From an uncultured Coriobacteriales bacterium (GTDB lineage Bacteria > Actinomycetota > Coriobacteriia > Coriobacteriales > QAMH01): a stretch of 64,000 bases of DNA. Location: NCBI GenBank assembly GCA_934646835.1, contig CAKUES010000005.1, forward strand, positions 62,001 through 126,000, given 5' to 3'. The notes below the pieces were generated by a model that ran no database searches, was not told where the DNA came from, and worked only from the letters and a program-made list of their open reading frames with translations. Positions 1 through 9,762 of the stretch are shown one piece after another (within the stretch, counting starts at the first letter, position 1; each line of letters begins with the position of its first letter). The translations under genes were made by a program, and so were the position numbers.

Positions 1-326
1 AAGCCGAAGAAAGTCAGCTCCAAGGTGACGGGCAGGGACTCGGCGATACGGTCGAGAACGGATGCGTTGGCCGCACCGTAGGTACCAAAATCACCATGGC
101 AGATGTTGACCAGGTAGCGTCCGTACTGGACGAGGAGCGGGTCGTTGAGACCGTGTGCCTCGCGGTAGGCGTCAGCCTGCTCTGCCGTTGCGCTCTCGCC
201 CAAGACGGAGTACGCCTGGTCGATCGGCGAAAGCGCCATAATGAAGAACACGAGGATGGTTACGCCCAAGACCATGATGGGCAGCGCAACAAGGCGCCTT
301 CCGATGAGGCGCAGCAGATTATTCAC
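1..326 (-). CDS. Peptide ABC transporter permease, DppB/OppB-like (partial, N-terminal part)
   Basis: Only the first ~108 codons lie in the window; the gene continues beyond base 1. It starts at GTG 326 behind a clear AGGAGG about 7 bases upstream. The translation opens MNNLLRLIGRRLVALPIMVL, followed by a hydrophobic first membrane segment and the segment LGESATAEQADAYREAHGLN, then the periplasmic loop, which is the characteristic beginning of DppB/OppB-family inner-membrane permeases. In this family two such permeases form the channel for di- or oligopeptide uptake. The lipoprotein gene upstream on the same strand (1118-2713) is the probable binding-protein partner, but about 790 bases of repeats and a terminator separate them. 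Substrate specificity cannot be read from this fragment. Confidence 0.85.
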   Translation of the reverse strand, partial: MNNLLRLIGRRLVALPIMVLGVTILVFFIMALSPIDQAYSVLGESATAEQADAYREAHGLNDPLLVQYGRYLVNICHGDFGTYGAANASVLDRIAESLPVTLELTFFG

Positions 327-433
327 CCTTGTCCTCCTTTCTTGCCCGGGACCACGCGGGCCCCCTCTTTAGTACTAACTGCTCTGCAAATAAACACAGC
401 AGAGCCCCTCCTGCGAAAAAACGCATAGTCAGA

Positions 434-439
434 AGTATA
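434..439 (-). promoter_or_regulatory. Possible -10 box for the DppB-like permease gene
   Basis: On the minus strand TATACT occurs about 108 bases before the permease start codon, in an AT-richer stretch. No convincing -35 is found at 16-18 bases, so this is weak. It matters because a terminator and a repeat block separate the permease from the binding-protein gene, so an independent promoter would be expected here. A small inverted repeat GCTCTGC...GCAGAGC (381-405) lies between this box and the start. Confidence 0.25.
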
Positions 440-577
440 TGGGCAAATCACTATGCAAGCGGTGAAATTAACCGATAAATGGCCACTAATGCAGCAGCCT
501 TGCAAGTACTCAGCATACGGCGGCGCGAGATTCCAAGCGCGCGTTGCCCCCGCGGACAAGCTTGCCGGTCGCCGTTG

Positions 578-695
578 CTAGAGAAACGCTGATTAAAGCA
601 AGTGCCCGCTGCGTACGATTGGCAAAACCGCTGGTCACGTAGGGGAGGGACCCTGTCCCTCCCCATAAACCTTGCATTAATCACTGTTTCCCTAG
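578..695 (+). mobile_element. MITE-like repeat, copy A (118 bp, full length)
   Basis: It begins CTAG-AGAAACGCTGATTAAAGCA and ends with the inverted version ...TTAATCACTGTTTCCCTAG, giving imperfect terminal inverted repeats of about 23 bp bounded by CTAG. The centre holds GGGAGGGAC-cctg-TCCCTCCC, a strong hairpin. The same architecture and length recur at 9607-9724 and 57962-58079, with variants at 15063, 33399, 43062 and a remnant at 32297. There is no coding capacity, so any movement would need a transposase supplied in trans. It lies between the two transporter genes, immediately before the hairpin array. Confidence 0.75.
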
Positions 696-719
696 ACACC
701 GCCCTGTCATCCCAGGAGC

Positions 720-998
720 AATTGTCTGAACGAAATTTCGTTCAGACAATTCGTGAAACCGCTGCCACAGGCCCTTTTCTGCGATTATCTGAACGATTTG
801 CCATTCAGACTTTTCTCGAAATCCTCACTGTAGGCGCTTTTCTGCAATCTTCTGAATGATTGGTCGTTCAGAAGATTGCAACCCTCGCTGCACGACCCTT
901 CCCCAATTGCCTGAACGATATTTCGTTCAGGCAATTGGGGAAACCTCCGCCGCAAGCCCTTTTCCATAATTGTCTGAACGGATAATCATTCAGACAAT
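720..998. repeat. Tandem array of five hairpin units (~62-bp period)
   Basis: Five inverted repeats occur at 720-751 (32-nt perfect palindrome), ~783-815 (degenerate), 843-880, 901-940 and 969-998. Centres are about 735, 799, 861, 920 and 983, a 59-64-bp period. Each is built on the core CTGAACGA...TCGTTCAG, while the outer stem differs between units yet stays self-complementary (AATTGTCTGAA, TGCAATCTTCTGAA, CCCCAATTGCCTGAA). Linkers are also related (AAACC-C-GC..., then GCCCTTTTCT). The block lies between the binding-protein and permease genes and contains no credible reading frame. It is not a CRISPR array, because the repeats themselves vary. Confidence 0.85.
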
Positions 999-1046
999 CA
1001 CAAAAGGCACCCCGCGCTTCTGCAATCCTCCCCTACTCACACCAAC

Positions 1047-1080
1047 AAAAAGAGCCGCAGGCGAATACCTGCGGCTCTTT
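1047..1080 (-). terminator. Rho-independent terminator of the peptide-binding protein gene
   Basis: AAAGAGCCGCAGG / CCTGCGGCTCTTT is a 13-bp perfect stem with a 6-base loop. On the minus strand it is followed by TTTTTG. It starts 38 bases after the stop codon of the binding-protein gene. Confidence 0.85.
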
Positions 1081-1117
1081 GAGATATACGAGCTTGTCGC
1101 GCTATGCGGCTATCAGC

Positions 1118-2713
1118 TTACTTGGAGGTAGCGGATGCACCGAGCATGAACAGACCGGTGGTGCCGATGGGGCTGAAGCCGGTGATCATGTCCTCGCGAT
1201 GTGCGGTTGCAACCTGGCGATGGAACAGGCCGTACAGGGGCACTTCCTCTGCGATGATGTCGCAGATCTCCTTGTAGGCTGCCTTCTTGGCGTCGCCAGC
1301 CTCCATCTTGACAGCCTCGGCCATCTTGTCCTGGACGGACTGCCAGGTCTTCTTGTCGCCCTTGGCCCAGCAGCTGCGGCCGTTGGTCCAGACGTTGTCG
1401 CCGTACCACCACTTGAGGAGCATGTCTGCATCCTTGCCAAAGCAGGTGGGGTCGCCCGGGGTGAGCATGACGTCGTAGGGCAGAACCTTGTCAGAGGGGT
1501 TCATAGTTGCCCAGTCGATGGTGGTGACGTTCAGCGTGCACTCCAGACCGACGGCGTCGAGGTCCTCCTTGATCTGTGCGGACAGGTTGGAAACCCAGTT
1601 GTTGTTGCACATCAGCTCGAACTTCAGGCCCTCTGCACCGGCCTCCTTGAGCAGGGCCTTGGCCTTCTCGGGGTCGTAGGTGTAGACGGTGGAAGCCTCG
1701 GAATAGTTCTCGGAGTCCTTGGGCAGGTAGCCCTTAATGGCCTCTGCATGGCCGACGAGCTGGTTGGAGATCAGCTTCTCGACGTCGATTGCATAGAAGA
1801 ATGCCTGGCGGACGCGCTTGTCGTTGAAGGGCTTCTTCTCGCAGTTGAACATGAAGAAGGCCTGGTTGAAGCCGTCGACGTAGTCAACAGCAGCGCCTGC
1901 TGCAGTGATCTGGTCGGCGTTTGCGTCGGGCACGTTCTCGACGACGCCCACGGTGCCCTCGACGATGGAGGTGGTACGGGAGGTGTCGTCCTTCAGGACA
2001 TGCCACTGCATGGTGTCAGCAGTTGCAGCCTTGGGGCCGTTGTAGTGCTCGTTCTTGACGAAGTCGATCTCGCCGCCCTCGTCGCCGTTGATGGCGTCGT
2101 ATGCCCAGGGACCGGAGCCGATGGGCTTCTTTGCCAGCTCGTCTGCAGTAGCGGCCTTGGGGAAGACCTTGCACAGAGCCAGGCGGGGCTTGACCAGGTC
2201 ATCGCATGCGTATTTGGCGGTGACGACGACCTTCTCGCCGTCTGCCTTGACGTCCTTGATCCAGTCGAGCATTGGGCCGATGGTCGGAGCGGCCATGTTG
2301 GTCTTGATGGCGTTGACGACGTCAGCAGCGGTGACGTCGGTGCCGTCGGAGAACTTGGCGCCGTCGCGCAGGGCGATGGTGTAGACGCCGTCCTTGGCCT
2401 CGGGGTCGCCGGCAGCCAAAGCTGCATAGGGCTGGTAGGTTGCCATGTCGAGGTCGTACAGACCCTCGAAGACATGCCAGGTTGCACCAATCATCAGTGC
2501 AGAGCCGCCGCACATGTCAACGGGAGTGTAGTTAGTGGAGCTGTAAGCAGTAGCTGCAGTCAGGGTACCGCCCTCGACTGCTGCAGCAGAGCCAGCGCCC
2601 TCCTGCTTCTTGTCGCCGCCACCGCAGCCGGCCAGGCCAAGTGCCAGAGCGCCTGCAGTTGCAGCTGCGCCACCAGCGACGAATGCGCGGCGGCTCACGT
2701 TCTTCTGTGCCAT
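1118..2713 (-). CDS. Peptide/oligopeptide ABC transporter substrate-binding lipoprotein (SBP family 5)
   Basis: 531 residues. It starts at ATG 2713 with GGAG about 8 bases upstream; an in-frame upstream ATG lacks such a site. The N terminus has a twin-arginine motif (SRRAFVAGG), a hydrophobic stretch and the lipobox LAGC near residue 26, so it is probably a Tat-exported lipoprotein anchored outside the membrane. The body fits the OppA/DppA family: Asp/Gly-rich secreted sequence, a YALRDGAKFSDG-like motif (here TIALRDGAKFSDGTDVTAAD), and FYAIDVEKLI. It would capture peptides and deliver them to the permease encoded downstream. The ligand is unknown. Confidence 0.9.
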   Translation of the reverse strand: MAQKNVSRRAFVAGGAAATAGALALGLAGCGGGDKKQEGAGSAAAVEGGTLTAATAYSSTNYTPVDMCGGSALMIGATWHVFEGLYDLDMATYQPYAALAAGDPEAKDGVYTIALRDGAKFSDGTDVTAADVVNAIKTNMAAPTIGPMLDWIKDVKADGEKVVVTAKYACDDLVKPRLALCKVFPKAATADELAKKPIGSGPWAYDAINGDEGGEIDFVKNEHYNGPKAATADTMQWHVLKDDTSRTTSIVEGTVGVVENVPDANADQITAAGAAVDYVDGFNQAFFMFNCEKKPFNDKRVRQAFFYAIDVEKLISNQLVGHAEAIKGYLPKDSENYSEASTVYTYDPEKAKALLKEAGAEGLKFELMCNNNWVSNLSAQIKEDLDAVGLECTLNVTTIDWATMNPSDKVLPYDVMLTPGDPTCFGKDADMLLKWWYGDNVWTNGRSCWAKGDKKTWQSVQDKMAEAVKMEAGDAKKAAYKEICDIIAEEVPLYGLFHRQVATAHREDMITGFSPIGTTGLFMLGASATSK

Positions 2714-2870
2714 GTGATTCTCCAAATCATCCTGTCGGGCCAAGCAACCCGAATGGGCATTACGCACGCCGTTCCTCATATACGGCGCACCTATTCATTG
2801 TGCACTATTTTGCGCAAAGTTGACCCATGATTAACGCATTTGCAAATCAAGAATGATAGGGATTGCAATA

Positions 2871-2901
2871 CAGGAGGACGGGAGCTGGCCCCGTCCTCCT
2901 G
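2871..2901. terminator. Inverted repeat, possible bidirectional terminator
   Basis: CAGGAGGACGGG / CCCGTCCTCCTG forms a 12-bp perfect stem with a short loop in the gap between ffh (ends 2980) and the peptide-binding gene (starts 2713). No long T run follows on either strand, so it may be a weak terminator or a transcript-end stabiliser for ffh. Confidence 0.5.
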
Positions 2902-2979
2902 TAGCTGATGTGTATTCGTTTCAAGCGCAGGCTGTTAGACTCGCCAGCCATGGCAACCGCTCGTAAAGCGAGAGGCGCG

Positions 2980-4419
2980 CTATTTCAGGTCGATGCCGCC
3001 GTCCTTCATCATGGAGGCGATCGCCTTCATATCCAGGCCTTCCATGCCGGGGATGCCGCCTCCGCGACCAAACATGCCGCGGCGCTTCTTGCCCTTCTTG
3101 CCCTTCTTGCCGGACTGCTGCTCCATCTGCTTGGCCTTGGCGGTGAGCTTCTTGACCATCTTGCGGGTCTCGTTGAACTTCTTGATGACCTGGTTGACCT
3201 CGGTCACGGTGAGGCCGCAGCCCTTGGCGATGCGAGCGCGGCGGCTGCCGTTGATGACCTGCGGCTTGCGGCGCTCCTCCGGGGTCATGGAGTTAATCAT
3301 CGCCTCGACGCGGTCGAGCTCCTTCTCGTCCACGCGGCCCTCGGCCTGTGCCTTGGCACCGCCGGGCAGAGCCTCGACGAGCTTTCCCAGACCGCCCATC
3401 TTGCGGGTCTGGCCGATAACCGTGTAGAAGTCCTCGAAGGTGAACTCCGCCTTGGCGAGGCGCTCCGCCTCCTCGGCGTCAATCTCTTGCTGCTGGACCT
3501 CGACGGCCTTCTCGATGACGGAAAGCACATCACCCATGCCGAGGATGCGGCCGGCCATGCGATCGGGGTGGAAGATCTCGAGGGAGTCGGGCTTCTCGCC
3601 TGCGGAGATGAAGGCAATGGGCTTGCCGGTGACCTCGCGGATGGACAGGGCGCCGCCGCCACGGGCGTCGCCGTCCATCTTGGACATGATCACGCCGTCA
3701 AAGTCGACGCGCTCGGCAAAGGCAGAGGCCGTGGTCACGGCATCCTGACCGGTCATGGCGTCGACAACGAGGAAGATGTAGTCGGGCTTGACGGCATCGC
3801 GGATGGCGACGGCCTCGTCCATCATCGCGTCGTCGATAGTCAGGCGACCTGCGGTGTCGACGATGACCACGTCGCGCATGTTGTCGATTGCATCTTGGAT
3901 CGCGCCCTTGGCGATGGCGACGGGGTCTTGGCCGTCACCGCGGTAGACGCGCACGCCCTGCTCGTCGCCGAGGGTCTGCAGCTGATCGGCTGCGGCGGGA
4001 CGGTAGACGTCGCAGGCTGCCAGCAGGGGCTGGTGGCCCTGCTTGGCCAAGCGGTAGGCGAGCTTGGCCGTTGCAGTCGTCTTACCAGAGCCCTGCAGGC
4101 CGAGCATCATGATGACGCCGGGGATGCGGCTGCCAAAGTCCAGACGCACCGTCTCGCCGCCGAGCAGCGCCGTGAGCTCCTCGTTGACGATCTTCACGAC
4201 GTTTTGCGCCGGCGTGAGGCTTTCCATGACGTCTGCGGTCAGGCAGCGCTCCTTCGTGCGCTTGATGAAGCCCTTGACGACCTTGAAGTTGACGTCGGCC
4301 TCGAGCAGCGCCATGCGGATTTCCTTCATGGCGGCGTCGATGTCGGCCTCCGTCAGGCGACCTTTGCTCTTAAGGCCGCCAAAGACGCTCTGGAGTTTTT
4401 CGGACAGGTTCTCAAACAT
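2980..4419 (-). CDS. ffh: Signal recognition particle protein Ffh
   Basis: 479 residues, normal for Ffh. The start ATG 4419 gives the classical MFENLSEKLQ and has GAGGT 8 bases upstream. The N domain is followed by the SRP GTPase domain: G1 GLQGSGKTT at 108-115, then DTAGR and TKMDG(D)ARGGG. The C-terminal M domain is methionine-rich and ends in a basic KKGKKGKKRR / glycine stretch. It binds SRP RNA and signal sequences of nascent membrane proteins and docks with FtsY. It is the last gene of the yceD-to-ffh block and lies directly downstream of its receptor gene ftsY. The SRP RNA gene was not found in this window. Confidence 0.97.
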   Translation of the reverse strand: MFENLSEKLQSVFGGLKSKGRLTEADIDAAMKEIRMALLEADVNFKVVKGFIKRTKERCLTADVMESLTPAQNVVKIVNEELTALLGGETVRLDFGSRIPGVIMMLGLQGSGKTTATAKLAYRLAKQGHQPLLAACDVYRPAAADQLQTLGDEQGVRVYRGDGQDPVAIAKGAIQDAIDNMRDVVIVDTAGRLTIDDAMMDEAVAIRDAVKPDYIFLVVDAMTGQDAVTTASAFAERVDFDGVIMSKMDGDARGGGALSIREVTGKPIAFISAGEKPDSLEIFHPDRMAGRILGMGDVLSVIEKAVEVQQQEIDAEEAERLAKAEFTFEDFYTVIGQTRKMGGLGKLVEALPGGAKAQAEGRVDEKELDRVEAMINSMTPEERRKPQVINGSRRARIAKGCGLTVTEVNQVIKKFNETRKMVKKLTAKAKQMEQQSGKKGKKGKKRRGMFGRGGGIPGMEGLDMKAIASMMKDGGIDLK

Positions 4420-4550
4420 ATGATCTACCTCGCGGTTCACAGGTATCGGTCAGTGATCGGACCAGATGCGGCTGTGCATCTTGCAATCGATCACGAAAGA
4501 TGTCGATGGTCAGCATAGCAAGCAAGCCGGGCAGCTGACCACCAACAGGT

Positions 4551-5771
<1,221 letters not shown>

Positions 5772-5847
5772 CGCCAACGCACCTCCTTTTCTCATCTGCA
5801 AACCCCGGGTTCGACCTCGGGGCTCTAAAGCTCTCCGCTTCTCTTTC

Positions 5848-8800
5848 CTACTTCGCGCCGGTGAACGAATCCACGTCGCGGGCGTTGGAGACGTTCCTGA
5901 TCGCCTGGTCGAGCTTTTGGCTCACCAGCTTGGAGACACCGTCGCTGCGCATGGACACGCCATAGAGCAGGTCTGCCATCTCCATAGTGCGGCGCTGGTG
6001 ACTGATTATGATCACCTGCGTCGTGCCGCGGATGCTGTCGAGGTAGGACAGCAGGCGGCGCAGGTTGGTGTCGTCAAGCGCCGCCTCGACCTCGTCGAGG
6101 ATGTAAAACGGCGTCGAGCGCACGCGGTAGACCGCAAACATCAACGCCAAACTCACCAGGCTCTGCTCGCCACCGGACAGCAGGCTTTGCTTGCGCACCG
6201 TCTTGCCGCGCGGCTGCACGTGCACCTCGACGCCTGTCGTCTCCGGGCTCTCCGGGTCCGTGAGCTCGAGATAACCCTGACCGCCGGGGAAGAGGCTTTC
6301 GACAATCTCCTGGAAGTTGCCGTTGACCTGGTTGAAGGTCTCCATGAAGCGGTTGCGCATCTTGCGGTCGATCGCCGCGACGATACGCTCGAGCGCCTTT
6401 GCCGCGCTTTGCAGGTCGTCGACCTGGATGGCGATGAAATCGCGGCGCTCCTTGAGCTTGCGGTACTCGTCCACGGCAACGGGGTTGACGCTGCCGAGGT
6501 TCTTGATGCGGCGGCTCAGACGGTCGCGCTGCTGCTCCATCTCGCGACGGTCCTCAGGCGCGGGCAGCTCGAGCGCGATCTCGAGCAAGACACCGCTTTC
6601 CTCGGTGATCGCCTTGATTGCTTGCTCGACGCGGACCTCGAGCTTGGACTTCTCGATGCGGATCTGCACCAGGCCCTCGCTCGCCTCGTCGACCTGCCTT
6701 TGGCGCTCGGCCACCGCCTTGCGCACCAAGTCGATGGTGTTGCGCAAGTCGCCTTGGCCGGCCTGCTCGAGCTGGGCGCGGTCGCGCAGGGCCTCCGCCT
6801 TCTCCATCACAAGCTCGCGCAGCTCCGTGAGCGTGCTGTAGAGGGGCTGGACCCTCTGACGCAAGAGCTCGAGGTTGCGCTCGGTCTGACGAGAGACCTC
6901 GAGGGACTCGTCGAGCTGGCTGATGACACGCGTGGCACTGTCTACCGTCGCGCGCAGGTGGCGCTCGCGCTCGCGGGTGCCCGCCATCTCGACTTGAAGC
7001 TGCTGGATGCGGTTCGAGAGAACCGTCTCGTCCTCGAAGAAGCGGCGGCGCTCGTCGCGCACCTTGGCGAGCTCGTCGTCGAGCTCGACCTTCTCCTTCT
7101 CGAGAGCGGCCTTCTTCTCCTCGAGCTCGCCGATGCGCTTGCGTGTGGCCTCCGTGTCGGCGGCGACCTTGGCACGTCGAGCCTCGATCTCGCCTTGCTC
7201 CTGCATGAGGCCGGCGATGCTCGACTCGAGGCGCCCGGCTTCCTCGCGCAGAGAGTCTCGCTCGCCGCTGAGCTGGGCAATCTGCTGCGAGAGCTCGAAA
7301 TCGTCAGCCTGCGCAACCTGCAAGCGCTCCTGCGCTTGCGCGGCTGCGGCCTGGCACTCCTCAACGGCCTGCTCTGCCGCCGGTTGAGCATCGGCAAGCG
7401 CGTTCATGCGACGCTTGCGGGCGAGCACGCCCTCCGCATCTGCCGTGCGCTGACCGTAGCTGATCTTGCCGCTCGGCCAGACGACGACGCCCTCGCGCGT
7501 GACAAAGCGTGCGCCGGTCGTATCCGCAGCACTCGCCTCTATCGCCTGCTCGATGCTGTCGACTAGGTAGATATCGCCCAGCAGCGCATATGCCACGTGG
7601 GCGTTGGCCTCGTCGAAGTCGAGCTTGTCGATCAAGCGCTCGCCTGCCGCTGCGCGCTGGCCTTGCTGCGCCTTGCCAGACGCCGGCACGAGGGCGAGCT
7701 CGCCGCGCTCGATGTCGCTGGCGATGATGCCGTTGACCAGGCTCGCCGCGCTTGCCGCGTCCTGGACCGCAAGGCCAAAGAGGTCTCCACCCATCAGGTG
7801 CTCGACCAGTGCCTCGAGCTCGCTTGGAGCGGTGAGCACCTCGGACAGCGGAGCGACGATACCGTCAAACTGCCCCTTGCGCTCCATCACCCAAGACAGC
7901 AGCGGGCTTGCTGCGTCGAAGGCGCGATCGACTTCCTCGAGGCCCTTGAGCTCTGCTTTGAGCTGGGAGAGCTCGTCTTGCTTGACGTTGAGCGCCTTGC
8001 GCGCGTCGTCCAAGAGGCGCACGCGCTTATCGATATCGCTTTTAGCAAGCGCAGACTCGCGCTGCAGCTTGGAGAGCTGCTCCTCGAGCTCCTCGATGCG
8101 GCTGCGTCGTGATGCGAGCGTGGCCTGCGTCGCAGAGAAGCTGTCCTCGATCTGCTGCGCACGGCGCTTGAGGAGGTCCTCCTCGACATCAGCCGTAGAC
8201 AGCGACTCCGTCGCCTTGACGATGGCCAGCGTCGCCTCGTCGATCTGCTTGCCGCGGTTGCGCACCGAGCCGTTGAGGCGGCCGATCTCGCTGTCGAGCT
8301 GCTTGCGCTCCTTGCGCGTCTCCTCCATCTTGGAGCGGACCTCGTCGACCTGCGCGGTGACGGCCTCGAGCGACGCCGCGGCCTCGACCTGCTCGACACT
8401 CGATTTCTCGAGCGCCTCGCGGTTCTCGACCAGGCGCTTCTCGTTTTGGTGGATGCTCTGGCGCAGCTCCGACAGGCGGGTCACCATGTTGTGGCCCTTC
8501 TCCTCCAAGAGCAGCATGCCCGCATCGAGCTGGGAGAGCACCATCTGGCAGCGGCGGCGCTGCTCGGCCAAATCGCCGGCGAACAGGCCCTTCTCCTCGA
8601 GAAGGTGTTGGAGCTTCTCAAGCTCGCGCTGCTTTTCCTCCAGGCGGAAGCGCACCAGCTCGACAGAGGCATCCGCCTCGCGCTCGCGGCGCTCGATGTC
8701 GTTCCATGCACCCTGAAGCTGGCGCAAATCGTCCACGGCGAGCGTGAGCTCGATCTCCTTGAGCTCACCGGAGAGCAGCTCGTACTGGCGAGCGCGGCTC

Positions 8801-9426
8801 GCCTGGCGCTCGAGAGGCTTGAGCTGGCGGTCGATCTCTGCAGCGATGTCGTTCACACGCGCGAGCTCGACATCCATGTTCTTGAGCTTGCGACCAGCGC
8901 GCTCTTTGCGCTTCTTGTGCTTGAGGATGCCCGCAGCCTCCTCGATAAGGACGCGGCGGTCCTCGGGGCGGGCCTGGAGCAGGGACTGCAGGGAGCCCTG
9001 CGAGATGATGGAATGCGTGTCGCGGCCCAAGCCGGAGTCGTTGAGGACATCAAGGATGTCCATAAGGCGGCTGGGGCTGCCGTTGATGAGGTACTCGCTG
9101 TCACCGCTGCGGTACATGCGGCGCGTGATGACGACCTCCGTGAAGTCGAGCGGGAGCGTGCCATCGGAGTTGTCGAGCACGAGGTCGACCTCCGCGAGGC
9201 TCACTGCCTGGCGCGCGGAGCTGCCGGCAAAGATGACATCCTCCATCGCCTGACCGCGCAGCTGCTTGGCGCTTTGCTCGCCCAGTACCCACAGGACCGC
9301 GTCGCTCACGTTGGACTTGCCACTGCCGTTGGGGCCCACGACGACGGTCATCCCCGGCTCGAGCTTGAGCACGGAGCGATCGGCGAAGGATTTGAAGCCC
9401 TTGAGGACTAGTGATTTGAGGTACAC
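5848..9426 (-). CDS. smc: Chromosome segregation protein SMC
   Basis: 1192 residues, typical length. The GTG start at 9426 gives the family start VYLKSLVLKGFKSF with AAAGGA upstream; a TTG further upstream is less likely. Walker A is GPNGSGKSN (31-39). Long coiled-coil arms flank a hinge near residues 510-650. The C-terminal ABC signature LSGGEQSLVSLALMFA and Walker B YILDEVEAALDD complete the ATPase head. SMC dimers with ScpA/ScpB compact and segregate the chromosome. It is downstream of rnc, but a terminator and MITE copy B intervene, so it probably has its own promoter. Confidence 0.97.
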   Translation of the reverse strand: MYLKSLVLKGFKSFADRSVLKLEPGMTVVVGPNGSGKSNVSDAVLWVLGEQSAKQLRGQAMEDVIFAGSSARQAVSLAEVDLVLDNSDGTLPLDFTEVVITRRMYRSGDSEYLINGSPSRLMDILDVLNDSGLGRDTHSIISQGSLQSLLQARPEDRRVLIEEAAGILKHKKRKERAGRKLKNMDVELARVNDIAAEIDRQLKPLERQASRARQYELLSGELKEIELTLAVDDLRQLQGAWNDIERREREADASVELVRFRLEEKQRELEKLQHLLEEKGLFAGDLAEQRRRCQMVLSQLDAGMLLLEEKGHNMVTRLSELRQSIHQNEKRLVENREALEKSSVEQVEAAASLEAVTAQVDEVRSKMEETRKERKQLDSEIGRLNGSVRNRGKQIDEATLAIVKATESLSTADVEEDLLKRRAQQIEDSFSATQATLASRRSRIEELEEQLSKLQRESALAKSDIDKRVRLLDDARKALNVKQDELSQLKAELKGLEEVDRAFDAASPLLSWVMERKGQFDGIVAPLSEVLTAPSELEALVEHLMGGDLFGLAVQDAASAASLVNGIIASDIERGELALVPASGKAQQGQRAAAGERLIDKLDFDEANAHVAYALLGDIYLVDSIEQAIEASAADTTGARFVTREGVVVWPSGKISYGQRTADAEGVLARKRRMNALADAQPAAEQAVEECQAAAAQAQERLQVAQADDFELSQQIAQLSGERDSLREEAGRLESSIAGLMQEQGEIEARRAKVAADTEATRKRIGELEEKKAALEKEKVELDDELAKVRDERRRFFEDETVLSNRIQQLQVEMAGTRERERHLRATVDSATRVISQLDESLEVSRQTERNLELLRQRVQPLYSTLTELRELVMEKAEALRDRAQLEQAGQGDLRNTIDLVRKAVAERQRQVDEASEGLVQIRIEKSKLEVRVEQAIKAITEESGVLLEIALELPAPEDRREMEQQRDRLSRRIKNLGSVNPVAVDEYRKLKERRDFIAIQVDDLQSAAKALERIVAAIDRKMRNRFMETFNQVNGNFQEIVESLFPGGQGYLELTDPESPETTGVEVHVQPRGKTVRKQSLLSGGEQSLVSLALMFAVYRVRSTPFYILDEVEAALDDTNLRRLLSYLDSIRGTTQVIIISHQRRTMEMADLLYGVSMRSDGVSKLVSQKLDQAIRNVSNARDVDSFTGAK

Positions 9427-9606
9427 GCGAATCCTTTTGCTCGCAGGTGGGCACAACTGATTGATTTTAGCATGACGACGATGCGCCGATGGCAGGGATG
9501 GCCAGCAAGGCGGCGCAGGCCTGCATGGTACGGTTGACGAACCATCGCCTCACTGTCGCGGTCAACACTTCCGTCAGACTGTTTTGTTGACCACGCCGCG
9601 ACTACT

Positions 9607-9724
9607 CTAGGGAAACGCCGAGCAATGCGAGGTTTATGGGGAGGGACAGGGTCCCTCCCCTACGTAACCAGCGGTTTTGCTAATTGCAGATATTGGGTAT
9701 CTGCTTTAACCGGCGTTTCCCCAT
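9607..9724 (-). mobile_element. MITE-like repeat, copy B (118 bp, full length, reverse orientation)
   Basis: Begins CTAGGGAAACGCCGAGCAATGC and ends ...TTTAACCGGCGTTTCC followed by CCAT instead of CTAG. It contains the central GGGAGGGACAGGGTCCCTCCC hairpin. Same length as copies A and F, opposite orientation. It occupies the gap between rnc and smc, just beyond the rnc terminator. The remainder of the gap (9427-9606) shows no coding sequence. Confidence 0.75.
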
Positions 9725-9730
9725 GACAGC

Positions 9731-9757
9731 AAAAAGGCGCCCACAGGGAGCGCCTCT
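9731..9757 (-). terminator. Rho-independent terminator of rnc
   Basis: On the minus strand GGCGCTCCC-tgt-GGGCGCC-like pairing (9736-9754) is followed by TTTTTG. It begins 6 bases after the rnc stop codon. Confidence 0.75.
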
Positions 9758-9762
9758 CATTG

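Noticed and set aside
720..998. CRISPR array
   Set aside because: The repeated units vary in their stems and linkers and are palindromic, whereas CRISPR repeats are near-identical with unrelated spacers; no cas genes are near.
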